A stretch of DNA of 64,000 bases, taken from JAFALK01 sp042701975. GTDB taxonomy: Bacteria; Pseudomonadota; Gammaproteobacteria; Burkholderiales; Burkholderiaceae_C. Shown one piece after another: positions 44,101 to 52,778 of this stretch. Numbering within the stretch: the first letter of the stretch is position 1; every line of letters starts with the position of its first letter. The stretch is taken from NCBI GenBank assembly GCA_042701975.1, contig CP170561.1, positions 2,232,001 to 2,296,000 of the forward strand, written 5' to 3'. The position numbers and the translations under genes were made by a program. The notes beneath the pieces were generated by a model. That model was given only the letters and a program-made list of their open reading frames with translations. It ran no database searches and had not been told where the DNA came from.

Positions 44101-44832
44101 ATGAGCAGCACCCATTTCGGATTCGAGACCGTTGATGAGACCCAGAAGGCCGGCCGCGTGCGCGGGGTCTTCGACTCGGTGGCGTCCAGGTACGACGTCA
44201 TGAACGACCTCATGTCCATGGGCATGCACAGGGCCTGGAAGGCCTACACCGTGGCTGTGGCCAACCTGCGGCCCGGTGAGAGGGTGCTGGACATCGCCGG
44301 CGGCACGGGCGACCTGTCGCGCGCCTTCGCCCGCAAGGTGGGCGAGACCGGCATGGTCGTGCACACCGACATCAACGAAGCCATGCTGCGCCAGGGCCGC
44401 AACCGCCTGCTCGACGAAGGCCTGGTGCTGCCCACCAACCTGTGCGATGCGGAAAAGCTGCCCTACAAGGACGGCAGTTTCGATTTGGTGAGCGTGGCCT
44501 TCGGCCTGCGCAACATGACCCACAAGGACCAGGCGCTGGCCGAGATGTGCCGCGTGCTGCGCCCCGGCGGCCGACTGCTGGTGCTGGAGTTCTCCAAGGT
44601 GGCGCCGCCGCTGCAAAAGCCGTACGACTGGTACTCCTTCAAGATCCTCCCGCGCATCGGCCAGCTCGTGGCCGGTGATGCCGACAGCTACCGCTATCTG
44701 GCGGAATCCATCCGCATGCATCCCGGTCAGGCCGAGCTGAAGGCGCTGATGAAGACGGCCGGCTTCGGCCATGTGGACGTGCACAACCTCAGTGCAGGCG
44801 TTGTGGCGCTCCACGTCGGGATCAAGTGCTGA
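44101..44832 (+). CDS. ubiE: Demethylmenaquinone/ubiquinone methyltransferase UbiE
   Basis: A 243-residue SAM-dependent C-methyltransferase of ubiquinone (and menaquinone) synthesis. SAM motif I is LDIAGGTGDLSRAF, motif II around LVSVAFGLRNMTHKD and motif III RVLRPGGRLLVLEFSKV. It follows DUF971 closely, a pairing often seen in betaproteobacteria. A hairpin CCCCG-AGTTG-CGGGG (44866-44880) stands 33 bases after the stop and may end transcription. Confidence 0.96.
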   Translation: MSSTHFGFETVDETQKAGRVRGVFDSVASRYDVMNDLMSMGMHRAWKAYTVAVANLRPGERVLDIAGGTGDLSRAFARKVGETGMVVHTDINEAMLRQGRNRLLDEGLVLPTNLCDAEKLPYKDGSFDLVSVAFGLRNMTHKDQALAEMCRVLRPGGRLLVLEFSKVAPPLQKPYDWYSFKILPRIGQLVAGDADSYRYLAESIRMHPGQAELKALMKTAGFGHVDVHNLSAGVVALHVGIKC

Positions 44833-45134
44833 GTCGTCCTTCAGCGACGTTCTGAGCCAGCCACCCCCCGAGTTGCGGGGCTGCGTGGAACTTGGCACTT
44901 CCGCACGTATCTGACCTATTTGCCGACTTGCACCCGCTGAACCCGGGTGATCCCTAGCTGTTTCCTGCAACCGTGGGAGCGCTTGAAACAAGTTGCGTAG
45001 ATAAACTCGTTCGACCTGGGAAGAGGTCTTTATCTCCATCCGTTGCTCTGTTTCAAACAGCGGTAATGGGCGGCGAAGAAGATCAGCCGATTAGCGGGCT
45101 GGAAAGCCATCGAATACGTGAAGGACAGACAACA
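44833..45134. other. Long leader/intergenic region before the eps operon
   Basis: 302 bases without a gene. A hairpin CCCCG-AGTTG-CGGGG (44866-44880), flanked by CCAC and GTGG, could end the ubiE transcript, but it has no U tract. Downstream I see AT-rich patches (TAGATAAACT near 45000) but no convincing -35/-10 pair and no sigma-54 -24/-12 element. An in-frame extension of EpsD up to 44973 is open but has no signal-peptide logic. The long untranslated leader of the eps operon may carry regulatory structure. Confidence 0.4.
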
Positions 45135-46073
45135 ATGAAGCACGAAATCTCGAAGAAGCGTCTCAAGCTCGCCACGCTGGCAATTGCTGCCTTGGCCCTG
45201 ACGCTGACCGCCTGTGGTGGCGACAAGGACAAGGCTTCGCAGACCGCCGCCAAGGTCAACAAGGAAGAGATCACTGTCCACGAGATCAATTTCGTGCTGT
45301 CGCGCCAGCAGGGTCTCAAGCCCGAGCAGGCCGAGGCTGCAGGTCGCCAGGTGCTCGAGCGGCTGATCGAGCAGCAACTCGCCGTGAGCAAGGCGCAGGA
45401 CCTGAAGCTGGACCGTGAACCCGCTGTGGTTCAACAGCTCGAGATGGCCAAGAAGGAAGTCCTGGCTCGCGCCTATGTGCAGCGTGTCGGTGAAGGCGTG
45501 GCCAAGCCGACGGCCGAAGAGATTTCCAAGTACTTCGACGAGAAGCCGGCCCTGTTCAAGGAGCGTCGTCTCTACAGCTTCCAGGAAATCAACATCGAGG
45601 CCAAGCCCGAGCAGTTCGATGAAATCCGCACCAAGCTGGAAAGCGCGAAGAGCATCAACGAATTTGCCGAGTACCTCAAGGCGCAGCAACTGCGCTTTGC
45701 CGGTAATCAGGTCGTGCGCGCCGCAGAGCAGCTGCCGCTGGGCAGCCTGGACGCCATCGCGCGCCTGAAGGACGGCCAATCGCTGGTCAATCGCACGCCC
45801 AACGGTCTGGTCGTTCTCTATCTGGCTGGCTCACGCAGCCAGCCGGTGAGCCTGGATCAGGCCCGTCCGGCGATCGAGGCCTACCTGTGGAACCAGCGCA
45901 AGACCGAGGCCGTGCAGAAGGACATGAAGGCCATGCGCGAAGCGGCCAAGATCGATTACGTCGGCAAGTTCGCGCAGGCCGCGGCTTCGGCTCCAGCTGC
46001 AGCGCCGGCGCAAGAGGCGGCTTCGGATCCGGCTGGGCTGGACAGTGCGGCGATTACCAAAGGGTTGAAGTGA
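45135..46073 (+). CDS. epsD: EpsD family peptidyl-prolyl isomerase-like lipoprotein
   Basis: A 312-residue SurA/PpiC-like protein of the EpsD family found in exosortase polysaccharide loci. The signal ends in TLTACGG, a lipobox (Cys27). The N-terminal helical region (about 40-125) reads EITVHEINFVLSRQQG and LERLIEQQLAVSKAQD; the parvulin-like domain lies about 130-270 and appears degenerate. The C-terminus is an Ala-Pro tail. I start at ATG 45135 with AAGGA upstream. The stop overlaps the epsE start (TGATG). Confidence 0.88.
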   Translation: MKHEISKKRLKLATLAIAALALTLTACGGDKDKASQTAAKVNKEEITVHEINFVLSRQQGLKPEQAEAAGRQVLERLIEQQLAVSKAQDLKLDREPAVVQQLEMAKKEVLARAYVQRVGEGVAKPTAEEISKYFDEKPALFKERRLYSFQEINIEAKPEQFDEIRTKLESAKSINEFAEYLKAQQLRFAGNQVVRAAEQLPLGSLDAIARLKDGQSLVNRTPNGLVVLYLAGSRSQPVSLDQARPAIEAYLWNQRKTEAVQKDMKAMREAAKIDYVGKFAQAAASAPAAAPAQEAASDPAGLDSAAITKGLK

Positions 46074-46903
46074 TGAAATCGCTGCTGCTGGGGAGCCTGC
46101 TCGTCCTTGCCATGCATTTGCCTGTAGCGCAGGCGCAATCAACGCCCGGTTCTGCTGCAATCGCTGGAGCGGCCTCAGCTGAGTATCGGCTTGGCGCGGG
46201 CGATCTGATCCGGATCACGGTTTTCCAGAACCCCGACATGACCTTGGAAACGCGAGTTTCCGAAGCCGGCACCTTGTCGTTTCCGCTCTTGGGCTTGGTA
46301 CGCCTTGGAGGGCTCTCCGTTTCTCAGGCTGAGCAACTGATTGCCAACGGCCTGCGGGATGGCAACTTTGTCAAGAGCCCACAAGTCACGATTGCTCTGT
46401 TGGTCGTCAAAGGCAACCAGGCCAGCGTGCTTGGACAGGTCAATCGACCAGGGCGCTATCCGATCGATGTCACGGACATGCATGTGACGGACCTCCTTGC
46501 CAATGCCGGTGGCGTTGCGATTGCCGGTGGTGACGTTGTGGTGCTCTCGGGCAGCCGAGATGGGAAGCCTTACCGACTGGAAATTGACCTCCCCGGCATT
46601 TTCGAAACAGCGGGACGGGCCAAGGACGTCGTGATTCAGAACGGCGATGTTTTGTGGGTTGACCGTGCTCCGACGGTCTATATCTATGGCGAAGTTCAGC
46701 GTCCAGGTGCAATGCGCCTGGAGCGAGGCATGACGCTGATGCAGGCTCTGGCAACCGGAGGTGGTGTAACGCAACGCGGAACTGAAAAGGGCGTGCGCGT
46801 GAACCGAAAGGATGCTGAAGGACGGATCCAGGTGATTCAGCCTTCACTGAACGACGCACTGAAGGACGGTGACGTCGTCTATGTGCGTGAAAGCCTGTTC
46901 TGA
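46073..46903 (+). CDS. epsE: Polysaccharide export protein EpsE (Wza-type)
   Basis: A 276-residue secreted protein with a signal peptide (cleavage near AQA, residue 22). The poly-export domain is at about 35-115 (YRLGAGDLIRITVFQNPDM), followed by two SLBB domains (about 118-170 and 205-265; VYIYGEVQRPGAMRLERGM). It would form the outer-membrane part of the exopolysaccharide export channel. No lipobox is seen. The start overlaps the epsD stop. Confidence 0.92.
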   Translation: MKSLLLGSLLVLAMHLPVAQAQSTPGSAAIAGAASAEYRLGAGDLIRITVFQNPDMTLETRVSEAGTLSFPLLGLVRLGGLSVSQAEQLIANGLRDGNFVKSPQVTIALLVVKGNQASVLGQVNRPGRYPIDVTDMHVTDLLANAGGVAIAGGDVVVLSGSRDGKPYRLEIDLPGIFETAGRAKDVVIQNGDVLWVDRAPTVYIYGEVQRPGAMRLERGMTLMQALATGGGVTQRGTEKGVRVNRKDAEGRIQVIQPSLNDALKDGDVVYVRESLF

Positions 46904-46917
46904 CATTCGGAGTCCCG

Positions 46918-48351
46918 ATGACTGTCACGCAATTTTTCGCCATCCTGGGCGCCCGCTGGAAACTGTGCCTGCAGATTTGTTTAGGAACAGTCGTGCTGGC
47001 ACTCGCCATCAGTTTCCTGCTGCCCAAGCGCTACACAGCAACGGCATCGGTCGTGCTGGATGCCAAGCCGGACCCGGTTTCCGCCATGCTCTACAACAGC
47101 TCGTTGAGCCCGGGTTTCGTTGCAACGCAGGTTGACATCATTCAGAGTGAACGCGTTGCGCTGAAGGTGGTGCGCAACTTGAAGATGGGCGACAACCCCG
47201 CCATTCGCGAGCAGTGGAGTCAGCAGTCTGGTGACGGCGGGACGCTTGAGCAGTGGCTGGTCGATTCCTTCCAGCGCAATCTCGATGTGAAACCTGCACG
47301 CGAATCGAATGTGATCAACGTGACCTACAGCGCACCGGATCCGCGGTTTGCGGCTGCGTTGGCCAATGCGTTTGTTCAGGCCTACATTGAAACGAATCTG
47401 GAACTGCGGACCGATCCGGCCAAGCAGTACTCGAGCTATTTTGATGCTCGCGCCAAAACCGCACGCGATGAGTTGGAAGCTGCTCAGAACAAGGTTTCGG
47501 CGTTCCAGAAGGCCAAGAGCATCATCGCCACCGACGAGCGATTTGATGTCGAGAATCAACGGCTGAATGATCTTTCCGGGCAATTGGTTTCAGTTCAGGC
47601 CCAGGCGACTGATTCGAGCAGCCGGCAGAGTGCAGCTGCTGGCGGCGCGGGCGAGCGAATGCAGGAGGTTTTGAGCAATCCTGTCGTATCGGGCTTGCAA
47701 GCAGACCTTGCGCGAGCAGAGGCGCGGCTTCAAGAGCTCAGTGCACGCTATGGCGACGCCCATCCTCAGGTCATCGAGTCGAAGGCCAATATTGCCGAAC
47801 TGAAGAAGCGCGTTGACGCGGAAACCAAGAAGATCACGGGGGGGGTCGGCGTCAGCAACTCCATCAACCAGCAGCGCGTTGCAGACCTCCGAGCCTCGCT
47901 CGAAGTTCAGCGCAACAAAGTCTTGCAGATGAAGGCAGTCCGAGACGAGGGGCAGGTTCTGCTCAAAGACGCGGATAACGCCCAGCGCAACTATGACGCT
48001 GTGGTGGCCCGATTGAATCAAAGCAATCTCGAAAGCCAGGTTACTCAGAGCAATGTCTCCCCGTTGGCATTCGCTACCCCACCGGTGAAGCCTTCGTCAC
48101 CAAAGTTGGTGCTGAACGCCGCCGTGGCGACCTTCCTGGGCTTGCTGCTTGCGGTGGGTGTTGCCTTGGCGTTGGAGTTGTTTGACCGCCGCGTGCGCAG
48201 CGCCGACGACGTGGTGCAGGCGATTGGCGTGCCGGTGCTGGGCGTGATGCCATCGCCAAGCGCTCGACGCCTCTTCAGCGCCACCCATGCCAACCAACTC
48301 ATGCAAAAGCGCCTACTCGGTCAATCGGGTTCGGCGACCAAGGGAGCCTGA
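46918..48351 (+). CDS. epsF: Chain-length determinant protein EpsF (Wzz type)
   Basis: A 477-residue polysaccharide co-polymerase. Two membrane segments (about 17-37 and 397-420) bracket a large periplasmic part with coiled coils (about 170-240 and 270-375). The PPVKPSSPKLVLN segment before the second helix is the typical Wzz proline motif. It would control length of the polymer with EpsG. A run of eight G (47838-47845) lies in frame in the periplasmic part (TGGVG). Confidence 0.92.
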   Translation: MTVTQFFAILGARWKLCLQICLGTVVLALAISFLLPKRYTATASVVLDAKPDPVSAMLYNSSLSPGFVATQVDIIQSERVALKVVRNLKMGDNPAIREQWSQQSGDGGTLEQWLVDSFQRNLDVKPARESNVINVTYSAPDPRFAAALANAFVQAYIETNLELRTDPAKQYSSYFDARAKTARDELEAAQNKVSAFQKAKSIIATDERFDVENQRLNDLSGQLVSVQAQATDSSSRQSAAAGGAGERMQEVLSNPVVSGLQADLARAEARLQELSARYGDAHPQVIESKANIAELKKRVDAETKKITGGVGVSNSINQQRVADLRASLEVQRNKVLQMKAVRDEGQVLLKDADNAQRNYDAVVARLNQSNLESQVTQSNVSPLAFATPPVKPSSPKLVLNAAVATFLGLLLAVGVALALELFDRRVRSADDVVQAIGVPVLGVMPSPSARRLFSATHANQLMQKRLLGQSGSATKGA

Positions 48352-48353
48352 AG

Positions 48354-49214
48354 GTGAGTGATACCCAAGAAGCAGTCAAAGCCGAACGCTCCATCGGCGA
48401 CATCATCCGCGACGCACGCAACTTGACGGCAGCTGAGGTCGAGCAGGTGCTGTCCTACCAACGCGAAAAAGGTGTGCGCTTCGGTGAAGCGGCCATTGCG
48501 CTGGGATTGGCCAGTGAGGACGAGGTGCTCACGGCATTGGCCCGGCAGTTCGACTATCCGCTTGCCGCCGCCGACAAGCGCAACGTGAACCCCGAGCTCG
48601 TGGCGCTCAATCAACCTTTCTCGGTTCAGGCCGAAGCGTTTCGCGCGATCCGCAGCCAGGTCACCATGCGCGCGAGCCCGAACCCGCAAGATCGGAAAGC
48701 CTTGGCTGTGATCAGTGCGGGCACTGGAGATGGCAAGACGTTCTTTGCTGCCAATCTCGCGGTTTCGCTGGCTCAACTTGGCGGTCGAACCCTGTTGGTC
48801 GATGCTGATCTGCGCAGTGCGCGCCAGCATCAGGTGTTTGGTCTTGCGAATTCTGTGGGACTGTCCTCGATCTTGTCGGGGCGCGCCGAGTCTCAGGTGA
48901 TCGAGCGCGTAGAAGGTATACCGAGCTTGTTCGTTTTGCCCGGCGGACCGTTACCGCCCAATCCATCAGAACTTGTTGAGCGCCAAGCGTTCGGCCTGTT
49001 GATGCAGGAGCTCGTATCCAAGTTTGACCATGTCGTGGTTGATACGCCTGCTGCTGTCATGGGGGCCGACTCGGCAGTTGTGGCGGCTCGTTGTGGATCT
49101 GCAGTGGTCGTTGCCCGTAAGAATTTGTCGCGCGTGGCGGGTATGCAGGATCTCTTGGCCAGCCTCACGGGCAGTGGCGTCGAGATCATTGGCGCCATCG
49201 TCAACGAGTTCTGA
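48354..49214 (+). CDS. epsG: Polysaccharide-locus tyrosine kinase EpsG with MshEN-like N-terminus
   Basis: A 286-residue BY-kinase-like ATPase. The N-terminal 65 residues match the MshEN half-motifs that bind cyclic-di-GMP (24 residues, a 5-residue spacer, 24 residues). The kinase part has Walker A GTGDGKTFF (about 124-132), Walker A' LLVDADLRSARQHQ and Walker B HVVVDTPAA. No C-terminal tyrosine cluster is seen, so autophosphorylation of a Tyr tail is unlikely. The start is GTG 48354, two bases after the epsF stop. Confidence 0.9.
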   Translation: MSDTQEAVKAERSIGDIIRDARNLTAAEVEQVLSYQREKGVRFGEAAIALGLASEDEVLTALARQFDYPLAAADKRNVNPELVALNQPFSVQAEAFRAIRSQVTMRASPNPQDRKALAVISAGTGDGKTFFAANLAVSLAQLGGRTLLVDADLRSARQHQVFGLANSVGLSSILSGRAESQVIERVEGIPSLFVLPGGPLPPNPSELVERQAFGLLMQELVSKFDHVVVDTPAAVMGADSAVVAARCGSAVVVARKNLSRVAGMQDLLASLTGSGVEIIGAIVNEF

Positions 49215-49228
49215 GAGCGGGGCAGGGC

Positions 49229-50110
49229 GTGTTGAGCAGCAAGAAGCGCGAACCGGTTCTTCCGGCCGCGGTGGATCTTCCGGCGGCACTTCTTATTGCT
49301 GTCGGGCTGGCATGCATGTATGGCCCGCGGTACCTGGAACTGAGCCAGACGATCTGGCGGTCCGACGAGCAAGGCCATGGCCCCATCATTCTTGCGGTCA
49401 GTCTCTGGCTGTTGTACTCCGCCCGGCACACGCTGGAACAGCTGAAGAGCCACCCTGCTCCTGTGCAAGGCTTCTTGCTGCTTGCCTTTGGCAGTCTCCT
49501 CTTTGCCGCTGGCTATGCGCTGGAGAGTTGGATATTTCAGATCGGCTCGCAGATTCCCGTGCTTGCCGCGTTGGTCCTCATCTGGCGAGGTTGGCGGGGT
49601 TTGCGCGTGGTCTGGTTTGCGCTCTTCTTCATGTGTTTCATGATTCCGTTGCCTGAAGCGCTGGTGTCGGCCGTGACCGCTCCCTTGAAGTCGGCTGTGT
49701 CAGCCGTGGCCAGCTCGCTCTTGTATGACATGGGCTACCCTGTCGGTCGATCAGGCGTCATGCTGACCGTCGGGCCCTATCAGCTCATGGTGGCCGATGC
49801 TTGCGCGGGGCTGAACTCGATGTTCACGCTCGAAGCGTTGGGGATGCTGTACATGAACCTCATGCAATACAAGTCGGCCAAGCGCAATGTATTGCTGGCT
49901 CTGGCGCTGATTCCGACGGCGTTTGTGGCCAATGTCTGCCGGGTCATCATTCTTGTGTTGGTCACCTATTACTTTGGCGACGAAGCAGGGCAGGGGTTCG
50001 TTCACGGCTTTGCTGGAATGGTGCTGTTCATGGTGGCGTTGATGCTGATGCTCGTGTACGACAAGGGCCTCGGCTTCTTCTTCGAACGACGCCAAAAGGC
50101 GGCATCGTGA
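49229..50110 (+). CDS. xrtB: Exosortase B (XrtB)
   Basis: A 293-residue inner-membrane transpeptidase-like enzyme with about eight helices. The catalytic triad of exosortases is visible: Cys192 in VADACAGLNSMF, Arg238 in NVCRVIIL and His259 in GQGFVHGFAGM. It processes PEP-CTERM proteins; the protein at 43118-43639 is a likely substrate. XrtB is tied to polysaccharide loci with EpsI. Its stop overlaps the epsI start (GTGA). Confidence 0.95.
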   Translation: MLSSKKREPVLPAAVDLPAALLIAVGLACMYGPRYLELSQTIWRSDEQGHGPIILAVSLWLLYSARHTLEQLKSHPAPVQGFLLLAFGSLLFAAGYALESWIFQIGSQIPVLAALVLIWRGWRGLRVVWFALFFMCFMIPLPEALVSAVTAPLKSAVSAVASSLLYDMGYPVGRSGVMLTVGPYQLMVADACAGLNSMFTLEALGMLYMNLMQYKSAKRNVLLALALIPTAFVANVCRVIILVLVTYYFGDEAGQGFVHGFAGMVLFMVALMLMLVYDKGLGFFFERRQKAAS

Positions 50111-50799
50111 AGGCCACAAGAATCAAGGCGATTGCCATTGCGCTGGTCTTGCTCTGTTCTACGGCGCTTGGACATTGGGCTCGACCCACAAGGCATCTTT
50201 CGGATCAGGTGGCCAAACTCGATATTGAATCGGTTTTCCCCAAGCAATTTGGCGAGTGGAGAATCGATACCAATCAGCCTGCAACGATCATCTCGCCTGA
50301 CGTTCAGCAGCAGCTGGACCAGATATATGGCCAGGTCCTGAGCCGCACGTACGTCAACAGCCAGGGCTACCGGATCATGCTGTCAGTCGCCTACGGGGGC
50401 GATCAGTCCAGCGCAACGCGAGCCCATCGTCCTGATGTTTGCTATCCGGCGCAAGGATTTCAAGTTGAATCCAGCAATGACGCCTCGATAGAGATCACGG
50501 GCAGGGCGCTGCCCGTGAGGCAGATGGTTGCGAAGCTCGGCGCTCGCAATGAGCCGGTCACGTATTGGTTGACCGTTGGAGACGTTGCTGTCGTCTCGGG
50601 GCGGGCCCAAGCCCGGGCGCAATGGCGCTATACCCTGCAGGGCCTGATTGCAGATGGGATGCTGGTGCGCGTCTCGAGCATTGACTCGGACAGCGCGCGA
50701 GCCTTCGGCATTCAAGACCAGTTCGTCCAGCAAATGCTTGGAGCCTTCGACTCGATGTGGATCCCGCGCGTCTTCGGTTCCGCTATTGGCGGTCAATAG
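50107..50799 (+). CDS. epsI: Exosortase-associated protein EpsI
   Basis: A 230-residue membrane-anchored protein. One N-terminal helix (about 7-24) precedes the EpsI domain (FPKQFGEWRIDTN, then YGGDQSSATRAHRPDVCYPAQGF). EpsI proteins accompany exosortases in polysaccharide loci; their exact role is unclear. It starts at GTG 50107, overlapping the xrtB stop. A frame extension into xrtB is open but unrelated. Confidence 0.92.
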   Translation: MKATRIKAIAIALVLLCSTALGHWARPTRHLSDQVAKLDIESVFPKQFGEWRIDTNQPATIISPDVQQQLDQIYGQVLSRTYVNSQGYRIMLSVAYGGDQSSATRAHRPDVCYPAQGFQVESSNDASIEITGRALPVRQMVAKLGARNEPVTYWLTVGDVAVVSGRAQARAQWRYTLQGLIADGMLVRVSSIDSDSARAFGIQDQFVQQMLGAFDSMWIPRVFGSAIGGQ

Positions 50800-50822
50800 T
50801 TTTTTGCATCAGAGAACATGAC

Positions 50823-51947
50823 ATGACCCAGTCCAAGAAGATTGCTCTCATCACCGGCGTGACCGGCCAGGACGGCGCGTACCTCGCCGAGTTGCTGCTG
50901 AACAAGGGCTATGTCGTCCACGGCATCAAGCGCCGCTCGTCGCTGTTCAACACCGACCGTGTGGACCACCTCTACCAGGACCCGCACGTCGACAACCAGC
51001 GCTTCAAGCTGCACTACGGCGACTTGACGGACTCCACCAACCTGATCCGCATCATCCAGCAGGTCCAGCCCGACGAGATCTATAACCTGGCCGCCATGAG
51101 CCACGTGGCCGTCTCCTTCGAGACGCCCGAGTACACCGCCAACGCCGACGGCATCGGTACGCTGCGCATCCTGGAAGCCATCCGCATCTTGGGCCTGGAG
51201 AAGAAGACCCGCTTCTACCAGGCTTCGACTTCCGAGCTCTACGGCCTGGTGCAGGAGATCCCGCAGAAGGAGACCACCCCCTTCTACCCGCGCAGCCCCT
51301 ACGCGGTGGCCAAGATGTACGCCTACTGGATCACGGTGAACTACCGCGAGGCCTATGGGCTTTATGCCTGCAACGGGATCCTCTTCAACCATGAGAGCCC
51401 GCTGCGCGGCGAGACCTTCGTCACCCGCAAGATCACGCGGGCCATCGCCCGTATCGCGCTGGGCCTGCAGGACTGTCTGTACCTGGGCAACATGTCCGCG
51501 CTGCGCGACTGGGGCCATGCCAAGGACTACGTCGAGATGCAGTGGCTGATGCTGCAGCAGGACCAGCCCGAGGACTTCGTCATCGCCACCGGTGTGCAGT
51601 ACAGCGTGCGCCAGTTCGTCGAGTTCGCGGCCACGGAGCTGGGCATCACGATCGGCTTCGAGGGCGAAGGCGAGAGGGAAGTTGGCATCGTCAAGGCCAT
51701 CACCGGTGACAAGGCCAAGTGCAAGGTCGGCGATGTGATCGTCAAGGTCGATCCGCGCTACTTCCGCCCAACCGAGGTCGAGACGCTGCTCGGTGACCCG
51801 AGCAAGGCCAAAGAGAAGCTGGGCTGGGAACCCAAAACGACGCTCAAGGAGTTGGTGGCCGAGATGGTGCTGGCCGACTACACATCTGCCCGGCGCGACA
51901 GCCTCGTCAAACTCGCCGGCTTCCAAGCGTACGACTACAACGAGTAA
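50823..51947 (+). CDS. gmd: GDP-mannose 4,6-dehydratase
   Basis: A 374-residue NAD(P)-dependent extended SDR that makes GDP-4-keto-6-deoxymannose, the first step to GDP-fucose or GDP-rhamnose. TGVTGQDGAYLAE is the cofactor motif and YPRSPYAVAKMYAYW carries the Tyr-x3-Lys pair; FNHESPLRGETFVTRKITR is diagnostic of GMD. I take ATG 50823. The codon use here is more regular (GC-rich third positions) than in the flanking eps genes. The partner GDP-fucose synthase is two genes on. Confidence 0.97.
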   Translation: MTQSKKIALITGVTGQDGAYLAELLLNKGYVVHGIKRRSSLFNTDRVDHLYQDPHVDNQRFKLHYGDLTDSTNLIRIIQQVQPDEIYNLAAMSHVAVSFETPEYTANADGIGTLRILEAIRILGLEKKTRFYQASTSELYGLVQEIPQKETTPFYPRSPYAVAKMYAYWITVNYREAYGLYACNGILFNHESPLRGETFVTRKITRAIARIALGLQDCLYLGNMSALRDWGHAKDYVEMQWLMLQQDQPEDFVIATGVQYSVRQFVEFAATELGITIGFEGEGEREVGIVKAITGDKAKCKVGDVIVKVDPRYFRPTEVETLLGDPSKAKEKLGWEPKTTLKELVAEMVLADYTSARRDSLVKLAGFQAYDYNE

Positions 51948-51983
51948 CGCCGTCCGCCAGGTCCCCCTTCAGCAGGAGGTCAG

Positions 51984-52778
51984 ATGAGTCAGATTCAATA
52001 TCAGCGCGAATACTACGATCGGGTCTACAGGGACGAGTCTCTGAGCTATCTCGATTCCACGGACCCGTTGGTTCGATTCGTGACGGACTGGCGAATCCAA
52101 GAAGCCGTGCGACGCCTGCAGGTCGCAGCAGGGCAGCGCGTTGACCTGGACACGCCGATTTTGGTGATGTGTGCGGGCGGCGGCGGTGAGGGCTCGGCCT
52201 TGTGCAACCTCGGCTTTCGGGATGTCACGGTGTCGGACATTTCAGCGCAGGGCGTGACGGCGGCGCTGGAACGTGACCCGCGGTTGAAGGGACTGGTGCT
52301 GAATGCCCAGCAGGCACAGCTCGCCGATGGGAGCTTCGGCGTTGTGCTGATCCAGGATGGCTTGCACCACTTGCCGAGCCCTGTTCAGGGCTTCACCGAG
52401 ATGCTTCGGCTTGCCTCTGTTGCCGTTGTATTTTTGGAGCCGCATGACGGCATGGTTGGCCAGCTGATTGGCACCAAATGGGAACGCGGCGACAACGCAG
52501 TGAACTACGTTTTTCGCTGGACCCGCAAACTTGTCGAGGACGTTGCAAACTCCTACCTGGGGCCTGATTCTTTCCACAGCTTCAGTTTTTCCTTCTGGCA
52601 CCACAATCTGGCGTTCGAGCGCTTGGGCAAGGCTGTCGGCGGCGGTCCTTTCGCCGTGAAGATCCTGAAGGGCCTCAAGAAGGCGCTTGACCTCGTTGCC
52701 GCAAAGGCCGGAAACCAGTTCTGTGGCCTCGTCCTGCGCATCGAGCGGAACGACGGTGTGGAAGCGAAGGCCGCATGA
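51984..52778 (+). CDS. Class I SAM methyltransferase
   Basis: A 264-residue methyltransferase. The cofactor motif is around ILVMCAGGGGEGSALCNLGF, followed by VTVSDISAQG and VVLIQDGLHHLPSP. The substrate is not evident, but the position between gmd and fcl suggests a sugar nucleotide or polymer residue. A strong AGGAGGT precedes the ATG. Its stop overlaps the fcl start by four bases. Confidence 0.9.
   Translation: MSQIQYQREYYDRVYRDESLSYLDSTDPLVRFVTDWRIQEAVRRLQVAAGQRVDLDTPILVMCAGGGGEGSALCNLGFRDVTVSDISAQGVTAALERDPRLKGLVLNAQQAQLADGSFGVVLIQDGLHHLPSPVQGFTEMLRLASVAVVFLEPHDGMVGQLIGTKWERGDNAVNYVFRWTRKLVEDVANSYLGPDSFHSFSFSFWHHNLAFERLGKAVGGGPFAVKILKGLKKALDLVAAKAGNQFCGLVLRIERNDGVEAKAA

Noticed and set aside
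44888..44905. TGGCACTTCCGCACG as a sigma-54 promoter for the eps operon
   Set aside because: The GG-to-GC spacing is three bases too short for a -24/-12 element.
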